From NCBI GenBank assembly GCA_934728255.1, contig CAKVEC010000003.1:272994-336993 (forward strand): 64,000 nucleotides of DNA. Direction: 5' to 3'. The notes beneath the pieces were generated by a model. It ran no database searches. It was not told the origin of the DNA and saw nothing but the letters and a program-made list of their open reading frames with translations. Shown one piece after another: positions 25,412 to 35,416 of the stretch. The DNA is from an uncultured Bacteroidales bacterium. GTDB lineage: Bacteria > Bacteroidota > Bacteroidia > Bacteroidales > Paludibacteraceae. A program made the translations under genes and the position numbers. How positions within the stretch are numbered: position 1 is the first letter of the stretch; the number at the start of each line of letters is the position of its first letter.

Positions 25412-27655
25412 CTATGATTTTAGGAATTCTTGTAAGGATAGAGTCGTTATACCTAGTCCAGAAGCACGACTTTGTAACATTACATCAGAAGTAAGCAAAA
25501 TCGGATTTTGTGATTTATATTTCAATGCAACGGACAATATCATACAATCTGGATTTGTTCTATCAAAACCATTCGGTAGTAAAGTTGTGTCAGCATCTTC
25601 CATGTGAGAAAAATGTTGTACAAATGCGGTATTGATATTTTTAGCAGCCTCGTTCAATTTGGTTTTGTCAACAGATGGTTTTAATTTCAACTTATCCAAT
25701 TCTTCCAATACTTTTGAAGGAACTATAATTTTATAATTTTTGCCTATTCGTTTGATAATGTCGGGGCAATTAACAAATACATTTGTGTCAATTATATATA
25801 TGTTTTCTTTGTCTTTTTGACGCTCTTTATGACGTTCAGGTAGTTCTATTCTACCTAAAATCTTAGGACCACTTAGTTGCGGAACCTTAGTACGAAAAAT
25901 GCCATCATCAACGCCTATTGGAGTAGCAACTACATCATTAAAGACAACATATTTGTCTTCTTGTGCTTTCAGAATGTATTCGCGCACGTTTGTTGGCATA
26001 TTCTCTCGGAGCATATTGCTATCTCCGACAAGAATTGTATTATATCGCGCACGAGACGTTGCAACATTAAATAGGCTTTCACTTAAGGAATAACGGAGTG
26101 AGACATTCGGAATGAAATAAATACAATAGTCTGTTGTTAATCCTTGTACACTATCAACCGTATCTATTTGTATAGCGTTGTATAGTTCTTCGTCCCCATA
26201 CAGCAGGAAATACCTTTGAAGTGCACCAATAGTACTTCTGAACTTGCTAAGAATTACCAATTTGGCATTTTTATTCTCGGAAATAATAGCCTGCGCTATT
26301 TCTAACACTTTTTGTAGCCCTTCCTGAGGACATTTGTCTCCAATAGGAAGTTTGAGGTCTATCACAGATGGTCCTCCATCTGTTTTCATAAAAGGCAAAT
26401 GTGATGGTGTTTGTTGATTAGGAGAAACAGAACGCAATTCATTTTCATAAAAAACTCCTGTACAGTTTGCTGCGCGGCAAGAAAGACGGTAGGTGTCCTT
26501 TAACATATAGGACACATATCCGCTATATTTGCAAACAGTATCAAAACCTGTTACTATCGGGAGCCAATCAAAACGAGCAATAACATCTTCGTTCATAGTC
26601 ACGATAGGAGATAGTTGATTTTGATCTCCTATCCAAATTACTTTCTTCCCCAACAAAAATGTTGCAGCAATCATAGGTAGAAATGCTTGGCTCGCCTCGT
26701 CCATAATTACATAATCAAAAGGAGATTCTTGTGCATCCACAGCCCACCGGCTTGCAATATAGAAACTTGCTAGGGTCAAACGCCCTTGAGAGGCATTGCA
26801 TTTGTTACTACAAATTGGTAATAAGCCAGGTAATTCTTTAGTTTCATCCGTTGATAAATTTGTCTTTGATATCAATCCTTTTTTTAGGAAAGATTTGAGT
26901 TGTTCTTTATTTGCTAATTCTATTAAAGCCCGATTTGTGAGTGCTATTACTAATACACTTTTCTCTTTGCTCATCAGATTTGCAGCCAAATCTGCCATAC
27001 GATGTGTCTTCCCTGTCCCCGGAGGTCCTTGCACTATAATTTGATTTGTGGTTTCCCAATCTTTAAGAATAATATCTTTGAATGGAACATCAGATTCTAT
27101 TTTATTAGGATTCCATAAATTGGATTTTTTTTCGTAATTCAATATATTAGCGGCAGAAGACGGCAATGTTTTGTTGAGAATATCAATTAGATTACACAGA
27201 TATTGGAGCGGAGGTTCTTTTGGGCCAAATGCAATAATAGGGAACTCTTCCTGCATAATTTGCGCGAACTCCATCGGAATGCTTTTGATTCCTACCAAAC
27301 AAAAAGCATGATCTGTAGTCTTACTAACCCAAACACAATATGCATCCGAGAAATCACGTTGATAATGTTCACGTAAATATCCCCACGAGTAGTCTCCCCA
27401 ATTTTTAAAACTGCTCATCTCATTAATTAGATATACAGCAGTCCAATAAGTGCGGCGACGAGGGATATGTTCCCCGTTGCGTACTTTAAATACAGCGATG
27501 CCATTATCATCAATTTTTATAAATTTGCCTACAAAGAGACCCCCATTATCTTTAAGGGTGATAGCCTTTGTGTTTTTGACAGATTCATACTCTTTATTTT
27601 GAGCATCAATCTCTTTTGCAAGAAATTGTATGTAGTCTTTATGTTGGTATTTCAT
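25412..27655 (-). CDS. UPF1/DNA2-like SF1 helicase fused to a C-terminal PIN nuclease
   Basis: A 747-residue protein. Residues about 195-560 form a UPF1-like superfamily 1 helicase: Walker A GPPGTGKT (210-217), Walker B DEASQ (319-323), motif III GDQNQLSP (343-350), motif V VDSVQG (500-505), motif VI TSRAR (533-537). Residues about 618-745 form a PIN ribonuclease domain with the expected acids Asp623 (IDTNVF), Glu651/652 (VLEEL), Asp703 (NPDCMIL) and Asp724 (LTSD). The first 190 residues are unassigned. It starts 2 bases after the stop of the giant ATPase gene, so the pair is co-transcribed and probably coupled. The architecture recalls eukaryotic RNA surveillance, helicase plus PIN nuclease in one chain. 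I infer an RNA-cleaving effector; DNA as a substrate is not excluded. AT-rich compared with both flanks. Confidence 0.85.
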   Translation of the reverse strand: MKYQHKDYIQFLAKEIDAQNKEYESVKNTKAITLKDNGGLFVGKFIKIDDNGIAVFKVRNGEHIPRRRTYWTAVYLINEMSSFKNWGDYSWGYLREHYQRDFSDAYCVWVSKTTDHAFCLVGIKSIPMEFAQIMQEEFPIIAFGPKEPPLQYLCNLIDILNKTLPSSAANILNYEKKSNLWNPNKIESDVPFKDIILKDWETTNQIIVQGPPGTGKTHRMADLAANLMSKEKSVLVIALTNRALIELANKEQLKSFLKKGLISKTNLSTDETKELPGLLPICSNKCNASQGRLTLASFYIASRWAVDAQESPFDYVIMDEASQAFLPMIAATFLLGKKVIWIGDQNQLSPIVTMNEDVIARFDWLPIVTGFDTVCKYSGYVSYMLKDTYRLSCRAANCTGVFYENELRSVSPNQQTPSHLPFMKTDGGPSVIDLKLPIGDKCPQEGLQKVLEIAQAIISENKNAKLVILSKFRSTIGALQRYFLLYGDEELYNAIQIDTVDSVQGLTTDYCIYFIPNVSLRYSLSESLFNVATSRARYNTILVGDSNMLRENMPTNVREYILKAQEDKYVVFNDVVATPIGVDDGIFRTKVPQLSGPKILGRIELPERHKERQKDKENIYIIDTNVFVNCPDIIKRIGKNYKIIVPSKVLEELDKLKLKPSVDKTKLNEAAKNINTAFVQHFSHMEDADTTLLPNGFDRTNPDCMILSVALKYKSQNPILLTSDVMLQSRASGLGITTLSLQEFLKS

Positions 27656-27657
27656 AC

Positions 27658-30600
27658 TTATAAATCATCATCTCCGGTATGACATTGAGTTCCTTCGTGC
27701 TTGTTATACATATTACGGATAGATTGTGCCCTTTCTGTTATGTTGAAACTGGCAAAATCAAAATGGATATCTTTAAAGAAGTGAAGAATATTGGATAACT
27801 CTTGAACCTTATCTTCGATTTGTAGATTCTGAGTGCTAAACGAGAGCGTTATATTGCTTTGGTTCTGAAGAATATCTTCTTTGCTCATTTCAACAATGTC
27901 ATTGTTTGTATAGATTAGAAGATGTGCGTTCTTTTGGAAAATATAGTCCCACTCTTCAGGATTGATTTTGAAAGGTTTATCCTGGTATTTATAACTCTTA
28001 AGAACAATAAATATCTTATTACCATCTCCATCCTCTATTGTAGATGTACTGAAGTGACATAACCGATCAGCATCATCAAGTTCACCATAATTGCTCTCAA
28101 ATTTCCAAATGCCGAATTTCATCTGCTTCAAAAATCTTTGCGCCTCCAATTGTGCTTCTATCTGCTCATTTTTATTGATAGGGTCATCAGTTCCTGCGCC
28201 AAACTCTGTCGAATATCTATAATTCTCTTTCAAACGCTGATTTTCTTCCCTTAAGTGCCGATTCTCTTCTTCTAAATGATTGCGTTCTTCCTCTAAGTTA
28301 TGATAGTCTTTGTTTGATATCATAAACAAACGATACCAATCATCTCTAGTAAATGTCTGACTATATTTGCTGACGACATCATTCATTGCATCCTGTATGT
28401 CAAGGCGCTCTGAGACATAAATGTCATTATTGTAGCAAAATGGTTTGTCGTCAAACAAAGTGCAAAATGTATATTCACCATAATATAATTCATACGGAAC
28501 TCCTTGGGGACAAACAAAAATACGACGACTCCTTTCGTTTTTCCATTCGGCATATATTTCAGTGCCAGACCATTCTTTGGCATATTTTCTACATAGTTCT
28601 ACGTTTTTCCGCTCAAATGAACGATTCGTCTTTTCTAACATTCGTTTTAGTAGTTCAATGCGCAAGCCTCGTTTTTCGTCTTTTTCGGACAATTTCTTTT
28701 TCGATAAGTTTGCTATCCATTGAAAGTTTGAACTATCACAGGAAATATCGCCGTCATATTGAACTCCATTCCAAAAAGCCTCCCTCGTTCGGATGATAAC
28801 ATCATCTTTTCGCTTTACTCCCAAATTATACAAAAAATCAACTTTTTCAGGAGTATCTGCCCATATTCGAATATCAGATGATAGTATTTCACTCTCTAAT
28901 AACAAATTAGGAATATCAAAATACTTATTTGATATGTTCCAATTAACTATTCCTTGTTTCCTAAACAGGAGTAAATTGCGAGCGATATTATGTGCGTAGC
29001 AATAGTCTAAACATTCAATGATGTGGTTGTTTATACTTTCAACCTGTTCATTTGAAAATGGGGAATAAGTTGTTGTATAATTCCGACTTGTATTCCACAA
29101 ACATATAAATACAAATTGTGCGGGCGAGATAGATTTTCCGGTAGTGTTAAGTTCCTGCAAAATCTCTTCTGCTATTCGCCCTTTGTCTAATTCTATCAAA
29201 TCTATATGGACAAATGGAAAACACCTTTCAAATCGTGTTGCTATATAAGTTTTCCGAGAAGGTAGAATTTCAGACAATAATAAATGATATGGTTTATCCT
29301 CAATGACTATTGTTATATCATCTTTGATAGTATAGTTGCTGACAAGTTCGCCATCAATATATGTTTTCTCCAAAAGAATCTTGGTATTGTGGGTGTCGTT
29401 CGCCAATTTGTAAACACCATACTCGAAATCTTGTTCTAAATAGATATCTTTGTCTAACTGAATATCAGGAACTTGTTTTAAGTATTCTGCAACGATTTCA
29501 GAATTTGCATTATGCATAATAGGAAGCATTGCTTTCACGGGCAGAGATTTTACCAATTCTTTCCAGAAGGGTTGTGTCCAATCGTTATGATAGTCATTAT
29601 AAATTTCAACAACATTATCATTGTTAAAGATGTTGAATTTGTATGAAGTACATAGGAGTTTGTCATAGACATCAGAATCTTGAAGTAATAATTTATCCAA
29701 TTCTTCGTTATAATCTTCATCACAGATGGCAAAATTGCAGAGATATGACTTCTCCGTCTTTACCAAAGAATCCAGAGGCGTAACGTTTCCAAGTTTGTTG
29801 CGGAATATATGCATTGATTGAATAGTAGTTGTGCCTACACCATCGAATTCTAACAATCCTAATACCAAATTCCTTTTTTCCGTAGGGGATAGTTCTGTAA
29901 AAGGACATTTTGTATTGATTCTATCAAATACCGATTTATCTGTAGGAACATCAATCAAATCAAATAAAGGATGTTTAGATATAACATCTTCTGTACAAGT
30001 GAACCCTAACTTTGATAGTATAGCACGCAATGGAGCAATATGTTCTGTTAATAAGATATATTGAGGACGACTTGTGAGTTCTGCAAGGGTCAGCATCTCA
30101 GTTCCGCATTTCAAAATAGGTAGTGATGATATCAAACCATCACAATCTTTTCCATTTTTTGCAATCCATTGAAAGAAAGTATCCTGACATTCTTTTTCTG
30201 CGGTTCTTAGCCAATTCTGAATGGACTCATTTTCAACGAGTAGTGAACATACCTTAGGGGCATTAATGATTTCAATTTTATTAAATAATTTATCACCGTT
30301 AGTGTCTTTACTTTGTTCCAGAATCTCTGTATTAATTTGCCTATTGGGAAGTCTTCTTTGAGTATTAAGTATGTACCTAAACAAATCAGAGCCGATAATG
30401 TCGGATAAACCGGATTTGTCAATGATAATATCTTCTTGTTTTGCAAGATGTCCATATTCATCTAATATGAAAGGTACATTTTCTATTGATTCCAAGTAAC
30501 CCCGATTGAAATGATGAGATAATTCATCATCAGCCGCAAATAACTGACTTTGAAGCAGATTAAGATATTCGGAATTATTTACAGATGCTGATTCTGAGAC

Positions 30601-32913
30601 CCACTTAGGAATACGAGTACCGATTTGATAGAATAGATACCAATTCCATGGATTGTTAGTTTGAACCCCCTCCCTATCCGAAGTTGGAATAAAATCTGCA
30701 TTGATGTAAAACCTGAAACAATATGACATCTGGTTCATCGGTAGATACGCAAATAGAGTATTGCCAACGTTTGTGCTTATTGGTTGTATTTGCCCTTTTT
30801 GATTCAAAGGTATGGCATAGGATATTGTTGTCATAGTAGAGGCTGCAATTCTGTTAGGAACTTCCACTTTCTTATGGCTTCCCGTTACAGAATCGAATTG
30901 TTCCAAGATATCCTCTTTTTCGTCTTGCCCGGGAATTAATTCTTGATTCTTCCTTATGGAAATATGACAGGTTTGAAAAGCATCATCAGAAACAGGGATG
31001 TCATCATTATTTCTGACATCAAATAGCCTCTTTGTGCTATTGTATGAACTAATAATTTCGGTCTTGCCCTCTCTGTATTCTTTTTGAATAGTTATAATCT
31101 GCTTATTATGTAATAATTGCACACGCTTAGTGTTTCTCAAAAATAGCAAAAACAGTGGTTCTAATAGTACTTTATTAATTGATTCATCGACTTCTTGAAT
31201 ATCTATTGGGGATTTCTTGATAGCAATCGCCACATTAGCCGTTTGTCTAAAAGAAGTATTGCGTAATTCTTCTGGAATACTATTCTCCCAAATGGGTAAT
31301 AATTGCCATGGAATATCTTTAACGCCTCCAAATTCTTTTTTGTTATCACGGTATTTTTTCAAGAATATCTCTCTATCCTCCTCTGTCTTGATGTTGTTGA
31401 CATTAAAATAAAATTTATCAAAATTATTATATTCCGCATAAGTACTATCGAAAGAAAAGAATAAGCCTCCTGTCTTGATAAGCACTTTTTGTGTTCCTGT
31501 AAATACAGACTTAAATCCGATACCTTTATAGCCGGTTTTCTTCAAGTTGGCTCTTTTGGTGCTTTTTGCTGCTGAAATAATTGATTCAAAGTCTTCAGCA
31601 TTAAAGGAAAGTCCATTGTGAGTAACAATAAGATATTCGTTTGTTATCTCTACATTAAACTTTACACCATCAAGCGCAGAAGAATCGTCTGCATTTTGGA
31701 GAAGTTCAAAGAACATTCTTTTTTTACTAGAATATAAATTTTCTCCGACTTCATCCAAAAGTCGCGCTACACTTTGATTGGTTGCCGGACTTGTGTGCTT
31801 GGCATAGGCTAATTCAACTGCTGCTTTGTAGGGATTATTGGAAATTTCTTTAATTACGCTATGTATGCAAAATATAAAAGGATCACGAGAACGGAATCTA
31901 TATTGCTCAGAAGCCAAACCTAAAGTTATTTGGTAGTAGCCATCTGCGTATTGAGTCTGGTCGTTCGGTATCCAAATAGATATGTTTTTCCCTGTGATTG
32001 GATCTACAAGAAGCCTTCCTCTGTCGTCATTTTCTCCATCAATCACAGCAATGTTTGTCAAAACGGCTTGACTACCTGTATTATTGGCTTTGGCAATAAA
32101 TTCATTGGTATGTATTCCCATTAAGTCTAATAATTCAAGAAGTGTTTTTTTATATAAGGATTGGTCATAAATATCGGCACATAACTCTTTAAGACTGAAT
32201 TCTAAGGTGTCGGAATTATACAATCCGATGCATTTTGCCTTCAATTGCTCTCCTACAAAAACTTCCTCCTGCATATTCCTGACTTTGTTTACAGATAAAT
32301 GTTCTTTTCTAATAACAGCAGGACAATGATTATAGTCTGCAGTTACCAATTTGTGATTGTCATCAAATCCTGTAATCGTAATATAAACAGGCTCTGTTAG
32401 TTGTTTTGATAAAGTCTCGGCAACTCTTTTGAGGCTTAGCAAAATTCTACCTTGTGAGTCAATATCCTTTATCATAACTCTAATCTCTTGACCTTTAGTT
32501 ACGATATCAGAAGGATTAGAGATGCGTCTCCATGACATTTCAGAAATGTGCAACAGTCCGCTTTTGTTATCCGAGAATTTGACAAAAACACCATATTCTA
32601 CGATGTTGCTGACGGTGCCAACAACAATCTGACCTATGGTTAGGGCGCGTTGTCTTGTGTATTCCATTTTTGTATCATTATTTTGGGGCGTAGCACTAAT
32701 AGGAGTTGTCTCTGATCCTTTATATCCTTGTTCCGCTTCGAGTTTGAGTGCCATGTCCTTATTAAATTCCTTGGCAAGAAGCAGATACAAGTCGTTATCA
32801 ATGCGGACATTGGGGGCTGCATTGATTTCCTTACCCAACGATGCACAGAAGGTTACGGCGGCGGACATACCGATATTGAGTTCCTTGCAGGCTTTTATCA
32901 ATTTGATAGACAT
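27658..32913 (-). CDS. giant IF2N-S1-GHKL ATPase (sacsin/Nov-like) with coiled coil and DUF3883-like end
   Basis: A 1751-residue protein. Residues 1-61 match the IF-2 N-terminal domain of this genome at 55 of 61 positions. Residues about 91-165 form an S1 RNA-binding domain (IVEYGVFVKFSDNKSGLLHI), and about 175-245 may be a degenerate second one. Residues about 375-520 are a Nov/sacsin-like GHKL ATPase: N-box FFELLQNADD (401-410), HNG box (432-434), glycine loop GYKGIGFKSVF (461-471). A long middle (about 520-1530) is unrecognised. Residues about 1535-1575 are a Leu/Glu coiled coil, and about 1598-1680 resemble DUF3883, but the usual E-x-K is V-L-K, so nuclease activity is doubtful. It heads a two-gene operon with the helicase-PIN gene. 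Only the infB-like start has host-like composition; the rest is AT-rich. Confidence 0.85.
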   Translation of the reverse strand: MSIKLIKACKELNIGMSAAVTFCASLGKEINAAPNVRIDNDLYLLLAKEFNKDMALKLEAEQGYKGSETTPISATPQNNDTKMEYTRQRALTIGQIVVGTVSNIVEYGVFVKFSDNKSGLLHISEMSWRRISNPSDIVTKGQEIRVMIKDIDSQGRILLSLKRVAETLSKQLTEPVYITITGFDDNHKLVTADYNHCPAVIRKEHLSVNKVRNMQEEVFVGEQLKAKCIGLYNSDTLEFSLKELCADIYDQSLYKKTLLELLDLMGIHTNEFIAKANNTGSQAVLTNIAVIDGENDDRGRLLVDPITGKNISIWIPNDQTQYADGYYQITLGLASEQYRFRSRDPFIFCIHSVIKEISNNPYKAAVELAYAKHTSPATNQSVARLLDEVGENLYSSKKRMFFELLQNADDSSALDGVKFNVEITNEYLIVTHNGLSFNAEDFESIISAAKSTKRANLKKTGYKGIGFKSVFTGTQKVLIKTGGLFFSFDSTYAEYNNFDKFYFNVNNIKTEEDREIFLKKYRDNKKEFGGVKDIPWQLLPIWENSIPEELRNTSFRQTANVAIAIKKSPIDIQEVDESINKVLLEPLFLLFLRNTKRVQLLHNKQIITIQKEYREGKTEIISSYNSTKRLFDVRNNDDIPVSDDAFQTCHISIRKNQELIPGQDEKEDILEQFDSVTGSHKKVEVPNRIAASTMTTISYAIPLNQKGQIQPISTNVGNTLFAYLPMNQMSYCFRFYINADFIPTSDREGVQTNNPWNWYLFYQIGTRIPKWVSESASVNNSEYLNLLQSQLFAADDELSHHFNRGYLESIENVPFILDEYGHLAKQEDIIIDKSGLSDIIGSDLFRYILNTQRRLPNRQINTEILEQSKDTNGDKLFNKIEIINAPKVCSLLVENESIQNWLRTAEKECQDTFFQWIAKNGKDCDGLISSLPILKCGTEMLTLAELTSRPQYILLTEHIAPLRAILSKLGFTCTEDVISKHPLFDLIDVPTDKSVFDRINTKCPFTELSPTEKRNLVLGLLEFDGVGTTTIQSMHIFRNKLGNVTPLDSLVKTEKSYLCNFAICDEDYNEELDKLLLQDSDVYDKLLCTSYKFNIFNNDNVVEIYNDYHNDWTQPFWKELVKSLPVKAMLPIMHNANSEIVAEYLKQVPDIQLDKDIYLEQDFEYGVYKLANDTHNTKILLEKTYIDGELVSNYTIKDDITIVIEDKPYHLLLSEILPSRKTYIATRFERCFPFVHIDLIELDKGRIAEEILQELNTTGKSISPAQFVFICLWNTSRNYTTTYSPFSNEQVESINNHIIECLDYCYAHNIARNLLLFRKQGIVNWNISNKYFDIPNLLLESEILSSDIRIWADTPEKVDFLYNLGVKRKDDVIIRTREAFWNGVQYDGDISCDSSNFQWIANLSKKKLSEKDEKRGLRIELLKRMLEKTNRSFERKNVELCRKYAKEWSGTEIYAEWKNERSRRIFVCPQGVPYELYYGEYTFCTLFDDKPFCYNNDIYVSERLDIQDAMNDVVSKYSQTFTRDDWYRLFMISNKDYHNLEEERNHLEEENRHLREENQRLKENYRYSTEFGAGTDDPINKNEQIEAQLEAQRFLKQMKFGIWKFESNYGELDDADRLCHFSTSTIEDGDGNKIFIVLKSYKYQDKPFKINPEEWDYIFQKNAHLLIYTNNDIVEMSKEDILQNQSNITLSFSTQNLQIEDKVQELSNILHFFKDIHFDFASFNITERAQSIRNMYNKHEGTQCHTGDDDL
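32731..32913 (-). repeat. 183-bp segment duplicated from infB (ATPase copy)
   Basis: First 61 codons of the giant ATPase gene, matching infB codons 1-61 in the same reading frame but on the opposite strand. The 5' leaders of the two genes do not look alike, so the duplication begins at or near the start codon. Confidence 0.92.
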
Positions 32914-33109
32914 AAAAATAAGTAGTTTAAGAATGGATTATTGTTTTGATGCGTCTTTGATATAAAAATTCTTTTTCCCTTCTCCCATAGTTTTTATATT
33001 TGTTGGATAATTTGGGGCAGTTTGGGATGCTTTCTGGCTTTGTATTAAGGTAAATCTTATGGGAAAGTTATTATGTCCTATAAACAGAAAGACTGATTCT
33101 TTTCTGCGG

Positions 33110-33141
33110 CAAAGTTACAACTAAATTTTAATATATGCAAG
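33110..33141 (-). promoter_or_regulatory. promoter of the ATPase/helicase-PIN operon
   Basis: Minus-strand CTTG (33138-33141), 20 bases, TAACTTTG (33110-33117). Transcription would begin near 33104, leaving a leader of about 190 bases. I see no strong hairpin in that leader. Confidence 0.75.
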
Positions 33142-33159
33142 TGTAATCTAATAGGCATA

Positions 33160-33199
33160 TAAACAAAAACAGAGTGCACTACTATTGTAGCACACTCTG
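33160..33199 (-). terminator. groEL terminator
   Basis: Stem CAGAGTG/CACTCTG (33170-33176 with 33193-33199) plus an inner ctac/gtag pairing, followed on the minus strand by TTTTTGTTT. It separates groEL from the accessory operon. Confidence 0.85.
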
Positions 33200-33224
33200 C
33201 TAATAAATTATGCTTCCTGCATTT

Positions 33225-34856
33225 TTACATCATTCCACCCATACCGGGGTTGGGCATTGCGGCGGGAGCGGGGTTCTCCTCTTTCTTGTCCACTATCACG
33301 CACTCGGTAGTAAGGAACATTCCGGCGATAGAAGCGGCGTTCTCCAGAGCCACACGGGTAACCTTTGCGGGGTCAACCACACCGGCAGCCAACAGGTGCT
33401 CATAAGTGTCTTTGCGGGCATTGTAACCGAAATCGCCTTCGCCCGAACGAACCTTGTCCACAACCACTGCGCCCTCTTTGCCTGCGTTGGTAACAATCTG
33501 ACGCAATGGCTCCTCGATAGCACGGCGGACAATCTCGATACCTGTCTGCTCGTCTTCGTTGTCGCCTTTGAGCGTATCCAAAGCCTTCTGGGCGCGGATA
33601 TATGCCACACCGCCACCGGCTACGATACCTTCTTCGATAGCCGCACGCGTTGCGCTCAGCGCATCGTCCACACGGTCTTTCTTCTCTTTCATCTCCACTT
33701 CGCTGGCTGCACCTACGTTCAGTTGTGCTACCCCGCCTGCGAGTTTGGCGAGACGCTCCTGGAGTTTCTCTTTGTCGTAGGTCGATTTGGTAGCCGCAAT
33801 CTGTGCCTTGATTTGTGCAACACGGTTGGCAATAGCCTCTTTGTCGCCCGCACCGTTCACAATCGTGGTGTTGTCTTTGTTTACGGTAATGCTTTCTGCC
33901 GTACCCAGCATATCAATGGTAGCACTTTCCAGTTTGATACCTTTCTCCTCGCTGATGACGGTACCACCTGTCAGGATAGCGATGTCTTCCAGCATCTCTT
34001 TTCTGCGGTCGCCGAAACCCGGAGCCTTAACGGCACAAATCTTCAGTTGCGCACGCAAACGGTTGACAACCAATGTGGTCAGTGCCTCGCTATCTACATC
34101 CTCTGCAATAATGAGCAACGGACGGCCGCTCTGTACTGCGGGCTCCAATACCGGCAGCAACTCCTTCAGGTTGGAAATCTTCTTGTCGTAAATCAGAATA
34201 TACGGCTTGTCCATCTCTACCTCCATCGTCTCGGTGTTGGTTACGAAATACGGACTGATATAGCCGCGGTCGAACTGCATACCTTGTACCACATCAATCG
34301 TGGTGTCCATACCTTTGGCTTCACCGATGGTGATCACACCGTCTTTGCTTACTTTGCGCATAGCGTCGGCAATCAGTTTGCCGATCTCGGCATCGTTGTT
34401 GGCGGATATGGTAGCCACCTGCTCAATCTTGTCGAAATCGTTGCCTACCACCTCGCTTTGCTTCTTGATTTCAGCCACTACAGTGCTGACAGCCTTGTCA
34501 ATACCGCGCTTCAAATCCATCGGGTTAGCACCGGCGGTTACGTTTTTCAGTCCTACGCCTACGATGGCTTGTGCCAGTACGGTTGCCGTCGTTGTACCGT
34601 CGCCTGCCTGGTCGCCGGTCTTCGATGCTACCTCTTTCACTAATTGTGCACCCAGATTCTCTGCTGCGTCAGCCAACTCAATCTCTTTGGCTACCGTTAC
34701 GCCGTCTTTCGTGATGTGCGGAGCGCCGTATTTCTTGTCAATGATGACGTTGCGTCCCTTCGGACCGAGCGTTACTTTTACTGCATTAGCCAACTGGTCA
34801 ACGCCTTTTTTCAGAGCCTCACGAGCCTCTGTATTATATGTGATTTCCTTTGCCAT
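33225..34856 (-). CDS. groEL: chaperonin GroEL
   Basis: 60-kDa chaperonin of 543 residues with all family landmarks: N-terminal [17 protein letters not shown]-site [10 protein letters not shown] and [14 protein letters not shown], central [10 protein letters not shown], and a Gly/Met-rich C-terminus (PNPGMGGMM). Folds proteins with GroES, whose gene lies 33 bases upstream on the same strand. The large plus-strand frame at 33210-34643 is its antisense shadow. Confidence 0.99.
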   Translation of the reverse strand: MAKEITYNTEAREALKKGVDQLANAVKVTLGPKGRNVIIDKKYGAPHITKDGVTVAKEIELADAAENLGAQLVKEVASKTGDQAGDGTTTATVLAQAIVGVGLKNVTAGANPMDLKRGIDKAVSTVVAEIKKQSEVVGNDFDKIEQVATISANNDAEIGKLIADAMRKVSKDGVITIGEAKGMDTTIDVVQGMQFDRGYISPYFVTNTETMEVEMDKPYILIYDKKISNLKELLPVLEPAVQSGRPLLIIAEDVDSEALTTLVVNRLRAQLKICAVKAPGFGDRRKEMLEDIAILTGGTVISEEKGIKLESATIDMLGTAESITVNKDNTTIVNGAGDKEAIANRVAQIKAQIAATKSTYDKEKLQERLAKLAGGVAQLNVGAASEVEMKEKKDRVDDALSATRAAIEEGIVAGGGVAYIRAQKALDTLKGDNEDEQTGIEIVRRAIEEPLRQIVTNAGKEGAVVVDKVRSGEGDFGYNARKDTYEHLLAAGVVDPAKVTRVALENAASIAGMFLTTECVIVDKKEENPAPAAMPNPGMGGMM

Positions 34857-34865
34857 AGTTATTGC

Positions 34866-34895
34866 ATATTAATTGTTAATTATTAATTGTTAATT
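34866..34895. repeat. TTAATTG-family 7-bp repeat between groES and groEL
   Basis: About four iterations of ttaatt(g/a) in the 33-base gap. The rightmost copy supplies the groES stop codon. Confidence 0.75.
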
Positions 34896-35165
34896 GAGTA
34901 CGGCGAGTACATCGCTCTGACGCATAATCAGATATTTCTCGCCCTCATATTCGAGTTCCGTACCGGCATATTTGCCATACAGCACTTGGTCTCCGGCTTT
35001 GAGCACCATCTCCTCGTCTTTGGTACCTTTGCCTACTGCCAAAACCTCTCCGCGAAGAGGCTTCTCTTTTGCGCTGTCAGGAATGATAATACCGCCAACG
35101 GTCTTCTCTTCTGCTGCCACGGGTCTTACCAACACGCGGTCTGCTAATGGTTGAATCTTACTCAT
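34890..35165 (-). CDS. groES: co-chaperonin GroES
   Basis: 91 residues; caps the GroEL ring. The start at 35165 gives [15 protein letters not shown], the canonical N-terminus, with mobile loop ([20 protein letters not shown]) and the C-terminal [20 protein letters not shown] longer in-frame start at 35243 would add 26 residues unrelated to GroES and encoded partly by a 7-bp repeat, so I reject it. Confidence 0.98.
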   Translation of the reverse strand: MSKIQPLADRVLVRPVAAEEKTVGGIIIPDSAKEKPLRGEVLAVGKGTKDEEMVLKAGDQVLYGKYAGTELEYEGEKYLIMRQSDVLAVLN

Positions 35166-35195
35166 GATATTTGCGTTTTTAATAATTTGTACATT

Positions 35196-35214
35196 TTGTG
35201 CATTATGCATTGTC
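35196..35214. repeat. 7-bp repeat (GCATTRT family) upstream of groES
   Basis: Short array tgtgcattatgcattgtc, the same family as 13920 and 48485. It lies between the presumed groES promoter region and the gene. Confidence 0.6.
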
Positions 35215-35286
35215 AAAAGTGCGGGCTTCGGTCGGCTTTCCATACCCTGCCTTCCTACGCCCCCGCTCTTCCTTTCTCAAACTCTG

Positions 35287-35337
35287 TGCCAAAAGCCGTT
35301 TGGCATCTTTTGCAGTATCTCAACTGACAGTTTGGCA
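35287..35337. promoter_or_regulatory. palindromic operator-like element upstream of groES
   Basis: A perfect inverted repeat TGCCAAA-N5-TTTGGCA (35287-35305) and a third half-site TTTGGCA (35331-35337). It is not a CIRCE element. No canonical TAnnTTTG promoter is seen near groES, so control may be by another sigma factor or regulator. Confidence 0.5.
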
Positions 35338-35416
35338 GATAATACCCCTGCAATTATTACAGGACTATGCAGAAAATATACATAATATGCAATTCTCGTA
35401 CCTCTATATACCAATT

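Noticed and set aside
33210..34643. 477-codon plus-strand frame
   Set aside because: Antisense shadow of groEL, which is unmistakable.
35299..35318. Sigma-54 promoter (TGGCA ... TTGCA) upstream of groES
   Set aside because: The GG to GC distance is two bases too short and the element points away from groES.
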